Numbered from the stretch's first letter, positions 45,774-57,529 are shown. The stretch: 64,000 nucleotides of DNA from Muscardinus avellanarius (GCA_963383645.1 OY726559.1:126608721-126672720), one strand, 5' to 3'. Made by a program: numbers and translations. The notes: generated from the sequence alone by a model not told the origin.

Positions 45774-46672
45774 AAATCCCAGTGGTGAAGAAAGGCTAAG
45801 GGGAGGACTTGGGGCAGCATGCTGTGTGCAGTTGGTTTGGTTGTGCCCTGCACAAACATGCCCCCTGCCCGTACCCACTGACATAGCTGTGAACCCAGTA
45901 CAGGAGTGTGGAAATGCCACCCCTCATCCTGCCATCCAGTGGAGGTGGAAGAAAGGCCTTTCTTTAATTTACTAAAGGTACCTTTAGGGCTGAATTGTAT
46001 CTTGACAGAAATAGAATGCTCTAAGGGGGAAAGCCTTCTTATTCACAATCTTTATTTTAATGATTAAAGTTTTAGCCTAATGCCTCCTTCCTGCTTTGGT
46101 TCTTGTAAGGACCAATCACTTGGCCTTGAATCATTTGGTTTTCCCCCAAAACCAATAGTCTTGACTCTTCATATTTTAAGATGCTCACTGCAAAGTACTG
46201 GTACGGTCTGCATACAGCTGTCAGCTGTGAAAACATTTTTTTAACACAGAAATCTGGCTTTTGCTCCCCCTCACCCAGCCCATTCCCCCAAGGCTGGATA
46301 GTGGCCTACTGACTCACACTGACAAAAAAGACAAGGTCTTCGATTCCCTTTGCTGCCTCCCTGTCCAGATGTAATTAGGCCTTGCCCAGGTGACCGCTCA
46401 GGCAGCAAAGAAGGCTGGGTGAACACAGCTTCAGGACAGCCCTCGTCGGTAGGTCCATGTGTGTAAGTGCCAGGAGGACCGAGTCCCTGGTCACTGCTGG
46501 CTCTGAATCTGGTGTCCAGGGAAGGGCTGAGGCTTGAGCAGAGACAGAGCCAGCAACAGAGCTGAGGACACACAGTCTTTGAGAAAACAAAATTCTTGCT
46601 TCTCCCTGCTCAAGGAGCAACAGTGAGATGACTTGGCCAATTCCTGTGTCCTCGTCCTCGTCCTATTCTTCT
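45774..46672. other. Unassigned sequence
   Basis: About 900 bp without a named repeat. Minus-strand frames at 46271-46745 run into the trinucleotide array and lack domains. Confidence 0.4.
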
Positions 46673-46877
46673 TCCTCCTCCTCCTCCTCCTCCTCCTCCT
46701 CCTCCTCCTCCAACTTCTTATTGGTACATAATAATTTAGTAGCACAAAGAGACAATCTATAAAGTGGGAGAAAAATCTTTGCTATCCTCTCTTTTGACAA
46801 AGAATTAATATCCAGGCTATAAGCTGGGTGTGGTAGCACATGCCTGTAACCTTAGTACATGCAAGACTGAGACAGGA
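46673..46877 (+). repeat. Left arm of a large inverted duplication
   Basis: (TCC)13 (46673-46711), then 166 bp (46712-46877) that pair with 47609-47774 at 160/166 positions without gaps. Content: an L1 ORF2-end-like fragment ('aaagtgggagaaaaatcttt', 'gacaaagaattaatatccag') and the first ~59 bp of a B1-dID SINE ending at GAGACAGGA. Confidence 0.93.
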
Positions 46878-46921
46878 CGACTTCTCAGACTTCAACTGTC
46901 CTTTAGCGCTCCCAAAGGTAT

Positions 46922-46970
<49 letters not shown>

Positions 46971-47446
46971 GCACAAACACCCCACACGCATACGCACACA
47001 CACAGGCACACCCCCCCACACACACACACCCCACACGCACACGCACATATACAATATATGTCACCTCAGTGGAGGTTTCCTCCAGAAAATTCAATACTTG
47101 AGGAAAAGGGGGAAGGGGAGACAACTCATTTTGCTTATTTTCTATAAAGCCAAACCAAATATTTTCTTTACTTTAAAAGGAATACTTTCAAAACAAACAA
47201 AAAACCCCCGCTATATTATACTTTTATCTCAAAGCTGTTGGATGGTAGGTGTGACTTAGAAAACTAGTTTGTCTCATGAAAACCCATTTGGATTAAACAT
47301 GAAAATAAAATTTTAAAGAGTAAAAGAATGTTGATGAATAAATGAAAAGGTTTATAGATGTCTTTGGCCAGTATCTTCACAATGAATTGTTGACTTTACA
47401 TGTAAATAAATGGAACAGAAAAGCCAAACCAGGACTTTTTTATATA

Positions 47447-47485
<39 letters not shown>

Positions 47486-47508
47486 TGTGACTTAAGAGTG
47501 AATAAAAT
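46878..47508. other. Spacer of the inverted duplication with facing CA and TG arrays
   Basis: Holds (CA)n at 46925-46967 with a C-rich continuation to about 47045, a unique centre, and (TG)n at 47449-47489. The two dinucleotide arrays are themselves in inverted orientation. Long open frames here are repeat by-products. Confidence 0.85.
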
Positions 47509-47665
47509 AGGGCTACACCTCTAGTCCTATTTTATTTTTATTTTGAAATAGGGTCTCACTAAGTTGGGCCTTGCCAAGTTGCTGAGGCTGGCTACGAACC
47601 TATAATCCTCCTGTCTCAGCCTTGCATGTACTAAGATTACAGGCATGTGCTACCACGCCCAGCTT
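47509..47665 (-). mobile_element. B1-dID-like SINE, 3'-shortened
   Basis: Minus strand: 'ctaagttgggccttgccaag', 'gctgaggctggctacgaacc', 'ctgtctcagccttgcatgta', 'gctaccacgcccagctta'. Its 5' part is in the right inverted arm, and its tail side abuts the (TG)n array. Most of the ID-like half is lost. Confidence 0.9.
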
Positions 47666-47792
47666 ATAGCCTGGATATTAATTCTTTGTCAAAAGAGTAG
47701 ATGGCAAAGATTTTTCTCCCACTTTATAGATTGTCTCTTTGTGCTACTAAATTATTATGTACCAATAAGAAGTTGGAGGAGGAGGAGGAGGA
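47609..47792 (-). repeat. Right arm of a large inverted duplication
   Basis: Pairs with 46712-46877 over 47609-47774, with six mismatches and no gaps. It then continues into (GGA)n and, beyond the arm, (CGA)n to about 47806, mirroring the TCC/TCG units outside the left arm. Confidence 0.93.
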
Positions 47793-48381
47793 CGACGACG
47801 ACGACGGTGACGGCGACGCAGGAAACTAAAATTTCCCCCCAAAAATAATTATTCTCCATCCAAGTGTTGTCTCTTAGATGAAACAGAATGTGTTAACACA
47901 GACAAACTCTACTCCTGAAGTATCAAATGATGCCGAATGTCTTTCCAAAGGGAGCAGGAATCAGAGGAAGGCAGGGCTGATGGAGATGATAGGGGCCAGG
48001 ATTAGAACCCATGGCCCTGTGCTTCTCAGCCAGATGTACAAGGGACACCAGGCCTTCTCATCTGGGCTCCCAGCAATATCACCATCCAATCAAGTCCCTT
48101 CGGTGAGTATGTCTTGTTATATTTCCTAACATTAAGCATATTATTTTAAATACTACTTTTCAGGAGCTGGAAGTATATGAGCAGTATGGGTAAATAACAC
48201 CATCAAATAAGACATTGTTTATGAAAAGGCCAAATTCCCTGGGCTGCTCTGATGAAATAGCAGCTGGCTGTCCCTTCAACTTTCATGCACATAGGACACA
48301 GTGGAGACCTAGCCGAGTCTGCTCCAGTGTGGCTCAGGAGGCCACCTAGACCATCCTAGCCTCCTCTTCTCCTCAGTTTGT
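47793..48381. other. Unassigned sequence
   Basis: After the CGA units nothing is recognised. Confidence 0.4.
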
Positions 48382-48465
48382 TCCTCCCTCCCTCCCTCCC
48401 TCCCTCTCTCTTTCTCTCCCTCTCTCTCTCTCTTTTTCTCTGTATGTCTGTATGTGTGTCTGTGT
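48382..48465. repeat. (CCCT)n/(CT)n/(TG)n low-complexity tract
   Basis: A CCCT array followed by CT and TGTCTG units, on the tail side of the minus-strand SINE that follows. Confidence 0.92.
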
Positions 48466-48606
48466 GTGTTACTAGGGATTGAACCCAGGGGACTTTTACC
48501 TCTGGCGGCCTTGCTAAATGGCTGAGTCTGGCTTCAAAACTGCAAGCCTTCTGTCTCAGCCTCCTAAGTACTGAGATGACAAGTGTGTGCCAACATGCCA
48601 GGCTCC
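48466..48606 (-). mobile_element. B1-dID-like SINE with internal deletion
   Basis: 'actagggattgaacccaggg', 'ggcttcaaaactgcaagcct', 'tctgtctcagcctcctaagt', 'gtgccaacatgccaggct'. About 60 bp of the middle are missing. Confidence 0.88.
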
Positions 48607-49559
48607 AGTTCCCATTTGAATTGAAAATCTCAATTTACCCTTTCTGTGGTGTGTTTTGACACCAATATGTGTTATGGGTTGGTTTCTGTTCAGCTTCTGC
48701 CCCACTCTTCATTGCAATGGTTCACAAAATAAGAACAGCTTCTCCGGGTGAGCAGGGCCAGAGGGAAGGTTGGTATTTGTTTTGTGGCTAATGTTTACAG
48801 AACACCTTAAGGTGCTTGGCAGAAAATTACTACTTTCCCCATAGACAACATAGCTGCCTCACTCTCTGAATGGCCATGCCTTGCAGATATTTTACCTTCT
48901 TCAGGTGTTCTTGGCACCTGGGTCATCTGCTAGGCCATTCTGAGGTTTGTCATATGGAATCATTTTAGAAAGAAAGAGGCTGCTTCAAAAATTTCAGTTG
49001 CTTTTTTAAAGCAATATTTAGAAAAAGCACATAGACACACAAATCTGGTACTCCTGGACCTGAACCACACATCAACATTCTCTTTCTATATTTTTAGAAC
49101 TATCTCAGTGACAGCACAGGATGGCACTGCTAATGTCTAGAAGGCAACAAAAAGAATCATTAAGATTTGAGAAATGTTTTCAGAAAAAGTGGCTTTAAAT
49201 AATTAACAGCATGGCGCGCTTCTTCCCTTCTTCACCCAGCAGAGTAAATGTCTCTTGACAGGTAATATTCCTTTGTATGAGGTTGCAACTCTAGTTCCTT
49301 CAAGATAAATGTGTTATTATTGTGAGCAGATTTGAAAACCCATGTCTTAGAAAAATCATGATGTTTATTTGTAATAAACAGCTCTTAAATAGTCAATTAA
49401 TCAGTTATTAGCTCAAATGCACAAAACTCTATGTACTACTTGCTTTTTTAAAACAGAAAAATATTAATTAAAAACCAGTCAAGATAATGAGGAACTAGGA
49501 AATGACAGTATCAACAGTGGACGCCAGCTTTGGAGCGTGCATTGTTAATTTGCTAATTC
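48607..49559. other. Repeat-poor AT-rich sequence
   Basis: No repeat or exon recognised. Bases 49180-49500 are rich in TAAT motifs. Confidence 0.4.
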
Positions 49560-49765
49560 CTGCACCATGCGCTCTTACGTGGGTTTCCTCACGGAGCCCT
49601 CTCCCAAGTCTGGGATGTTTTAACATCTCTATAACAAATGAAGAAATGCGTTCAGAGAGGTTGAGGTTAAGCATGGTATCCAAGGGACAGCGTCTTAAGC
49701 AGGAAAACTAGAACTGCTATTTGAGACTCTGAGTCCCAAGCTCCTTCCACTACTCACAGTGTCTC
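49560..49765 (-). mobile_element. MIR SINE fragment
   Basis: 'ttaacatctctataacaaat', 'gaagaaatgcgttcagagag', 'gttgaggttaagcatggtat' match reverse MIR. Confidence 0.65.
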
Positions 49766-52049
49766 TCAAATTGAAGAAAATAACAGGGAGAATAATTGAA
49801 GAGATCTGACCTATCCAAGAGGACAAAACCCAGGATTATTCAGAGGCCTGGAATTAACCATATTTTGAGTAAATATGTGTTTTCCAGCCATTGGATCAAC
49901 CATGATGTGATTCAAACTGGCTTTTATGGAAGCCAAAGATACCAGATGGACCATCTTTCAATCTGGTGTTTTTGTCATCTAAACACAGTCCTAGGAATCA
50001 AAACAAACAGAAACACAAAAACCATTTTTTTAAAAAAAATATGGGCAATCTCTACTCTAGAATAAAAGCAAAGAATGAAAAATAGTTACCAAAACCAGCC
50101 CCAGGGTAGACAGGGTCAGGTTCAGTGATTAAAAATGCCAACACACATCCAGTTTCTTCTACGGCCACCAATCACTACCTCTGCCGAGCAGAGATTAAAA
50201 TGCCCCGATGTGGCTGTCCACGAGCCTTCTGACAGTACTTGGCCTGCTCAACCTTTGCGTCTGCTTTTCCTCCTGGCCCCTGGTGAATTTTTAAGGTGTG
50301 CCATGAAATGGCGATGCTTTAATGATCTACATTTGACAAGACTTGAAATTAACCTTTTAGTGAATCTTTCCCGCTCAATGCAAAACAACAGAACCGGTGG
50401 TGATGTGACATTTTTGGTAGGAGAGCACATCACAGGCGCCTGACTTCAACGATCTCCCTGAACACCCAAGGGTATCTCACGCTGCCAGGTCTCCTTAGAC
50501 TCGACAGGCAGGAGAAGAGAGCAGGAAGGAAACATGAGCAGACTGCTGGAATCCTACACAAAGCGAAGTATTCCAACCCACTTCTAATTTGATCTTATGC
50601 ACTTCATTACGCCTGGCTTTTTAATATTCAGGTATAAAAGAGAAGCACGGGATAAAAGACAGAGAATATTATTTCTGACTGTCAAACCTCCAAATGCAGA
50701 ACCACATGAGCAGTTGACTCCGAGCCCCTCTGTTTACACGTGATCTTTCTGCCAGCATTTCTCAGAATAATCGTGTTTAGGATTTTCTGTTGGGAGGCAA
50801 GTGCCTTCAGCATTTCTTTGGATGTCACGAAGCATTTTTAAACTGAAAGCACATGGAATTTGGAGCCAGTCGGCGATGCTGTCTATAGTAATGAAAGTGG
50901 CAACAGAAGCTTTCGCCCTCTGGTGTGCCTTCCTCCTGGTGCCCTACCCTCACCGTGGAATGGTCAATCGCAGGTACAGCCACCTGGAGAAACTTCTTCT
51001 TTGTCTCTTTCATTTCTCCCTAAACTAGAGAACTAAGGGGAGGAAAAATCACACACAAATGCTGGCCTTTGTATGAGGCCACCAACAGAATCTGTTACTT
51101 GAGTATCTCACTCAGATTTGCTGAAGAATGGTGATAGGTTAGGTAGCTAGCTTGGAATTCCAGAGCTCCTACAGTCTGTCTCTTTGTTCTAATCCATCCT
51201 TCCAGGAAGAAACACTCCCTATAATACTATGGATGGAGGGGCTTCAAGGACAGGTATTTAGGTCTCAAAGGTTTAGGAAGAGATTGGACATCAGATCTGG
51301 TGGGTTAGGGGTCTCCTGGACCATCCACATGGTGTGCTTTGCTACTGACAGGTCAGAGTATTTTTTTATTGGTTAAAGGCAGCCCTGTAGAGGCTGAAGT
51401 AGTCAGGCAGGCCTCCTGTGGAGGAAGGACACCGACTGGACTGTGCTGGGGTATCTGGGTGTGCTATAGGCAGATATGCAATGACAAAGGAAGGAACGAG
51501 AACATGAAAAGCCTGTTGTGAGACCATGAGGAAAGAGGCTGCTGGAAGGCCACGGCCAGACAGGTGAGATGCAGACCAGAAAGGCAGAGCGCCGCCAGCC
51601 TGGGGAAAGCTAGAGGTCTGGAGCTCACCTACCGTGATGCGGGAGCTTCTGAGCAACCCTGGGCACCCCTTAACCATTTGCACAGTGAGTGAACAAGCAG
51701 GAGATGCAAGCTTGGGAGGAAGGGCATGCTTTAGGGAATTCTAGCTTTGTTCCAGCCTGGGATGGAGTTGAAGGCAGCCAGAGCAGAGGCCAAGAAATCA
51801 GCCTAGGAGGATTGAAAAATAGTTCAGGTAGAAGAAGAAAGGCCCTGGGTTCAGACTGTGGCAGAAAAGAGAAAAGGAAGTCATCTGTAAGATGCCAGGA
51901 AAGTTATAGACTGAGTACCAGAGGGTGGTTGGGGAAGAGAAGACAAGATTGTTTAGAAGCCGGTGTTTGTGCGGGGGTAACTGGAAGAATGATGGCGGCG
52001 GTGACACAGTGAGCTCGTGGGGCTCTCTGTCCCTTGTTCCAGGACTGAT
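49766..52049. other. Repeat-poor block
   Basis: About 2.3 kb. The 102-codon (50135-50443), 105-codon (51366-51683) and 107-codon (51689-52012) frames have no recognisable domains. A YY1-like GATGGCGGCGG lies near 51993. Confidence 0.35.
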
Positions 52050-52205
52050 TAGTTTGTATTTTGACCAGATAAAACACACCATGTGATAGCTCATCCCTGC
52101 TGCCCGTTCAACTGTAAATCAGGCAAGGACAAAGTCTGCGCTTATTTACCCTTATTTGTTCCAAGTGCCTAACATGAAAGAGGTGATCGATAAATGCCTA
52201 TCGTA
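52050..52205 (+). mobile_element. L2 3' end
   Basis: 'aggcaaggacaaagtctgcg', 'cttatttgttccaagtgcct', 'gaggtgatcgataaatgcct' match the L2 3' order. Confidence 0.65.
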
Positions 52206-54857
52206 CAAGGCAGGTTCCATGTCAGAGGACGATGATGTAGTCAGTAGGAAAAGAAGTGGAATCCTGGAGGTGAAGCACTTTCAGAGATTTGGGAGGCAGA
52301 GGCTATTTCTTCCCTAACTATCAACCATCACCACCGTCCTTCCAATAACATATAGTTACTCCTGAATTTTCTTCTCAGTGACATATTTCTTTTCCAACGG
52401 ACAGATGAATGCAATGGCTCTGAGGACAGATCAGTCTCCAAGAGAGAGCAGAGAGAAGACGAGGAGGCAGGTGATGCCCTTGGAATACCACCATCTAGGA
52501 ATCAGGAGGAGAACGAAGAATATAATTCCCAGTTGTTTCAAGACAGGCAGAACCACCAAGATTTTTTGCCTGCTGAACGAAGCACATAAAATGCAGGCCA
52601 TCTGAGCCATCTGCAGAGGATCTTCAAAGATGCTCAGCGTATACCTTAGCATGATGCTTACTCAACTGAAGATAATGGCATTTAATTGTCACTCTTCGAA
52701 AGATAGTTCACTTTATGTTCCCTGCCTACCAAAGAGTTATTCAAATGCACTTAGTTATTACAAGACCATTGTCTAAGCAATTACAAATGTTTCTGGAGGA
52801 ATAGAGATTTTTAGAAATCTTACTTACTCCATAAAAAACCTGCTTTGAGATACACTGTTGTGAATTATATCAACAGAACCTTCTCTCACACTGGGAAATT
52901 AGAGTAAAGGATTTCCTGCTATTTATGGGCTATCATAAAAGATTTTTCTTCTTCTCAATTTTCTTTACCTGTTTTTTTTTCCCTAAATAAGGATCAGCCT
53001 GAAGGCTGGGACAAGGACAGATGGTATCAAGGAGAAAAATTAAAGTGGATTCAAGACTCTAGTGCTGGCAGCCAACAGCTCTAATCAAGAAAAGGGGATT
53101 TGGTTACTTTTGATAATAAAATTATTCAGAAAATTTAAAAGATGAATCAGAACACCATAGTTTCACAGTTGAAGGGTGGGGAGCCTTTTATGACAAGTGC
53201 CACACAACTCTTGGTTCCAAGGAGGTGGAGGGGTAGCCAGGTTATCTGATTTATCCTCAGTCCCTAGTGCAGAAGATGGCTCCAGGTCTCAGTAAATACC
53301 TGGTAAGTAAGTAGACTGTAAACCAAGTCCTTGCAGGGAGAGACATTTCACATTTCACAGGAGTTCCTCCCCACATGGCACCACACCAGGTGAAAGTGAG
53401 CCCCTGAGCAACATGTCCTTGGTCCCCTGGCATCCTGGATGTTGTTTGCTTCCCATGTTCCCCTTGGCTCACCTTCCTTCCCCTCCTCATTCTGCTCCAG
53501 CTAAAGTCAATGCACCGCAGGAGCTGGCTTCTCCCTGGCCTGGTCCCCAGTGGTTGCCATGACAACACCCCTCAGAGCAGGCTCTTGACACAGGCTTCCC
53601 TAGTACACCTCAGGACAGGAGAGAGCCTGGTGACCCTGCAGCCCACAGTGGGAGAAAAGAGAGGAGAGCCCCTCTCTGGACCACCATCAGCTGCTCAGGA
53701 ATCTGTGGACACCCTCGCTGAGTCTGCTTCTCATGCCAAAGAACACATGGAAAAAGCATCCTGGGATGCTTCAGTAATCAGACCACCTTGTTCTTTTTCT
53801 TGAAAGAAGAAAAAGGACTGGAATCTAGCACTGGAGAAAATGTGAAATGTCACACATAAATCTAAAGGCAGGTCTCCTCAAAGTCTTTACAAAGGATGAG
53901 CTACTGTTTTTGCCCCTCGGAATCTGGCATGATAGAGCAGGTGGCCGTGAGGACAGGAAGGCGGCGCCGGTGCAGGTGTACCTGTTGTGAGCTGGCACGA
54001 GGCAGGCATGGCATGAGCGGGGCTGGGTGAGAGAGCAGGCCAGCTTCTGCCTCATCCTTTTCTGGGTGCAATTCCCACACCCAAACCCCATTAGGGTTCA
54101 TCTCTATGTATATTGAATAATTCAGATTTATACAGCCTCTAACTGCAAGCATTCAGGAGGAATGTAGACTGCTGCATGAGTCGGTAGGCATACAAGTTCT
54201 GCCAGGGGCTAGGACATTAGACATCACTGTACTGGGGCCTCAAATATAGCAAGAACTCAGTAATTGCTGACGATCTGCACAGATATTAAAAGTAAACCCA
54301 GAAGCTCCACCCACTGCCACCTCCTTGCCAAATCTTCTTGGCCCTGAAGGCCACACGGCACCTGCCACGGGGAAAGGACCTGTGCCACACACAGGGCTTC
54401 TGCTGTTCTGTTTGGCCAGCCTACAGAGCAGGGTGCATCAGGGAAGATGTCCCAAGGAAGGCCCTTGTGGGGAGATGGTGAAAGACAGGAGGTGCGAGCC
54501 CAGCAGAGAAGGGCAGGGCGGGGTTCAGGCAGAGGGAGCAGGTAGGTGGCACTCCCATGGCCACTTCTTTTCAGGTGAGTGGCCTCGAGAAGTCCCTGGA
54601 TGGCATTTGCATGCCATGTGCATGGTAGTTCACATAGTCAGTGCATACAAAGCTTTCATGGCTGCAGCGATTGACAGTGGTTACGCCTTCTCTTCTCCCA
54701 GTTCCACAGGGTACAACAGGACCTCTCTGTACAAGCAGGAGAGTTGTCTCCATCCTGGAGCGGGTATGTTCACATGCTCAGTATTGCAGTTCAGGGAGAT
54801 GCTGTCTTGAATTGTCTCTGATGGTGGAGTTAGTAGAATAAGGCATTCCAATTGATT
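52206..54857. other. Repeat-poor block with X-box motif and longest open frame
   Basis: About 2.65 kb. It contains a near-consensus RFX X-box at 53553-53566. The window's longest frame is at 54325-54810 (161 codons, plus): Gly/Pro-rich at the start, with no domain, no Kozak or splice support and an overlapping minus-strand frame. It is probably chance in GC-richer DNA. Confidence 0.4.
53553..53566. promoter_or_regulatory. X-box (RFX-type) motif
   Basis: GTTGCCATGACAAC differs from the palindromic RFX consensus GTTGCCATGGCAAC at one base. Such sites often mark promoters of ciliary and other RFX-regulated genes. No first exon could be recognised nearby. Confidence 0.4.
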
Positions 54858-55070
54858 GATTTACTTATTTACTTATTATTTTTGTGGTACTGAGGATGTA
54901 ATCCAAGGGCGTTCTACCTTCATGCTTTATCCCCAGCCCTATTTTATTCATTTATTTTGAAACAGGGTCTCACTAAGTTATAGAGGACCTCAGTTACTGA
55001 GGCTGCTCATGAACCTGCCATCATCCTGTCTCAGCCTCCCAAGTACTGAGCAAGCGTCACCACGCCTGTC
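54858..55070 (-). mobile_element. Dimeric B1-dID-like SINE, ordinary subtype
   Basis: T-rich tail, 'gtggtactgaggatgtaatc', 'tttatccccagccctatttt', 'agtcctcatgaacc'-like middle, 'ctcagcctcccaagtactga'. The left end is slightly decayed. Confidence 0.92.
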
Positions 55071-55189
55071 AGTGTCATTTTAAGTAAGCTCTTTTTCCAT
55101 AGTTCTTTAAAATTTATTATGTTAATCTAAAAGAAACAGAAGTTACACAATTTGAATATATTACCTGATGCCAAGGGCCATAGCGCATG

Positions 55190-55191
<2 letters not shown>

Positions 55192-55230
<39 letters not shown>
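55192..55230. repeat. (CA)n microsatellite
   Basis: About 18 CA units with a terminal CG interruption. Confidence 0.97.
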
Positions 55231-55231
<1 letters not shown>

Positions 55232-55301
55232 GCCACTCACAGCAGGGCACCTTTCAAGTACCAGGTTGGTCTCACAAAACACACAAACCAACACAGGCCA
55301 T

Positions 55302-55527
55302 TTTGTTGTTGTTATTGTTGTTATTATTGTACTGGGAATTGAACCCAAGGGCATTCTGTCTCTGAGCTACATCCCTGAATGTATTTTATTTTTTTATTTT
55401 GAAACTGGGTCTCACAAAGTTGTGGAGGGCCTCCCTAAGTTGCTGAGGCTGGCCGTGAACCTGCGACCCTCCTGTCTCAGCCTCCAAAGTAGTAGGATTG
55501 AAGGCATGCGCCACCATGCCCGGTTAA
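55302..55527 (-). mobile_element. Dimeric B1-dID-like SINE, ordinary subtype
   Basis: A TTG/TTA-rich tail, 'actgggaattgaacccaagg', 'gcattctgtctctgagctac', 'gttgctgaggctggccgtga', 'ctgtctcagcctccaaagta'. A 142-codon frame at 55152-55580 runs through the CA array and this SINE. Confidence 0.94.
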
Positions 55528-55773
55528 ACATTCACCTCTTAATGGCCCTACCAGCAACACAGCCTCTGCCTACAGGCTAAGTAATATCCAATCTCGTCTC
55601 GTTGCAGAGCTGCTAATGCTCCCAACTAAAATTCAGGTGCCACAAAAAATAAGCATTCTTTTCAGATTCGGTTATCTAAGTTTATAAAAAGCAAGCCTGT
55701 AGAAACTAAACAAAAATTAAGAAAGAAGTTGGAGGAGGAAAAGACAGAGAGAAGACAGTGACCGTCCACTGTC

Positions 55774-55930
55774 GGTGAGCAGGTGTGGTGGTGCACACTT
55801 GTAATCCCAGTATTTGGGAGGCTGAGACAGGAGGACAGCAGGTTTATGACCAACCTCAGCAACTTACTGAGGCCCTCCACAACTTATAGTCTGTTTCAAT
55901 GATAAAAAAAAAGGGATGGAGTATAAAAAA
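55774..55930 (+). mobile_element. B1-dID-like SINE, 3'-truncated
   Basis: 'gtggtggtgcacacttgtaa', 'tcccagtatttgggaggctg', 'caacttactgaggccctcca'. The ID-like half is reduced to 'agggatggagtat'. It faces the element at 55302. Confidence 0.92.
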
Positions 55931-56059
55931 ACGTAACTTGGTAAAGCCAAAGCTACCCAGAACTCAGTGTAAAGTTAATGTTTAATATGTTCTATCTTGT
56001 ATTTCTAATGTAAAGAGTGGGTTGCATGACCTTGTAGCTACAGAAAAGGGTTTTTGTAC

Positions 56060-56330
56060 ATTGGCATGATCACCTAGTGGTACAACAAGCTATCAGATAA
56101 CATACTGGAATCAAATAAGCCTGGCTAAAATCTCTGGTTTCCTGTTTACTAACTGTATGCCTGTGGAAGCATTCTAGAAAGCTTCTAAAGCCTCAGCCTC
56201 CTCCCCTTTGAAACTGGGATATTTAATGGGGTCTGATGAGATAATTAGATGGCTAATATCTATAAAGCAGTTAGCACATGGCCTGGAACATGGTATATGC
56301 TCGATAAAAATTAATTATTGTTATTATAAA
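56060..56330 (+). mobile_element. MIR SINE, near full length
   Basis: 'tactaactgtatgcctgtgg', 'ctcagcctcctcccctttga', 'aaagcagttagcacatggcc', 'tggaacatggtatatgctcg', then 'ataaaaattaattattgtta': an almost complete MIR. Confidence 0.88.
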
Positions 56331-57004
56331 AGAATAGAAATACTCAATGATGACCTTTCAATTAAAAACTTTTTTTTTAATGAGGAAGTGTTGCAGAATA
56401 GAGTAAGAATGTGTTTGCCTTAGCTATAAGACATGAGGAAAACCTTAGGAAAGCCAAATCCTAATCCTGGTCCTGAGCTACCGCCTCGTGGGCCTGGGGC
56501 ACAACACTTTCCCCTCCTGGGCCCCTCCCTCTCTCACCTGGGAATGAAGTATGAGCAGACTGTGGTGGATAATGTCACAAGCCCCTTCCAGCCATGACAC
56601 TCTGGAGTCCACCTCCAGGGCAGCTGTGAGGGCAAAAGGCAACACGGGAATTTGATAAACCATAATTAGAGGACAGTGATGGGTCTGCTGGCCACATTAT
56701 ATAATTAGCACTCTGCCTCTGGGGAGAGGGAGCCTGCATGTGCGCCTGCAACCCATTTCAAAGGGAAAGACACCAGCTCTTGTTATACCATTGAAGACAA
56801 CTAGGATTTGCTGGAGTCACCGTTTCTACCCAACAAGGTTGTCTGGGTAAACTCAGTCTGTACCGTCTTAGTGTCACATGTTTGAGTAGCTCTTTATTGT
56901 TATACTACCTCACAATACAAAGGCACATTCACATGGCCCATTCCCACTCGCTGCACATGAGACTAATGGGCCACATCCCGTCAGACCTGGGGTGTAACCC
57001 ACGT
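56331..57004. other. Unassigned sequence
   Basis: No repeat or exon recognised. Confidence 0.4.
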
Positions 57005-57155
57005 ATACTGTGAGTACATCAAGGAGCTTATTAAAAAGGCATACCCTCACCCACTCCGCAGTGACTCTGCAGGTTGACTGGGGAGCCCAGGGGTGTGCTG
57101 TTTTTAACAATCCCCCCAAATTACTCTCATGTCCATGGTCCACACTATGAAAAAG
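57005..57155 (+). mobile_element. MER5A-like hAT element
   Basis: 'gagcttattaaaaaggcata', 'gactctgcaggttgactggg', 'gctgtttttaacaatccccc', 'tggtccacactatga' follow MER5A order. Confidence 0.7.
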
Positions 57156-57529
57156 AAAAAAAGAAAACTCAGATTCATCATGAGCTGCTTTGGTAGAAAC
57201 ACCACAGATGGCTAAAAGACCTCAGTTATCTAAGCTGAGGCTTCTGTACTTCCCCTGCTCATGAGGTGACAAGAAAAGTTACTACCAATCTTTCTACCCC
57301 CTTTCCTGGCTGAAAAGTAGAATTTGTGAGTTTCTGCAATATAAGTCAACTGACTAGGAAATAAGTGTCCCACACTACCCTACCTCCTCACAGCTAAATC
57401 TACTTTGCTACTTGCCCTGAGCTACTTAATATTTCCCATCTCTCCCCAACTGAGTCTAGCAAGAATATTTGTTGTCACAGTACTTCAAGCACAGAATATC
57501 TGAGTCCAATTGAGGGGAAAAATGTATTT
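57156..57529. other. Unassigned sequence
   Basis: Nothing recognised. Confidence 0.4.

Noticed and set aside
46782..47259. Several 90-139-codon frames on both strands
   Set aside because: They read His/Thr or Cys/Val repeats through (CA)n and SINE sequence; repeat artefacts.
54325..54810. Longest open frame in the window (161 codons, plus strand)
   Set aside because: No domain or signal recognised, no start or splice context, overlapping frames on both strands, and GC-richer DNA that favours chance open frames.
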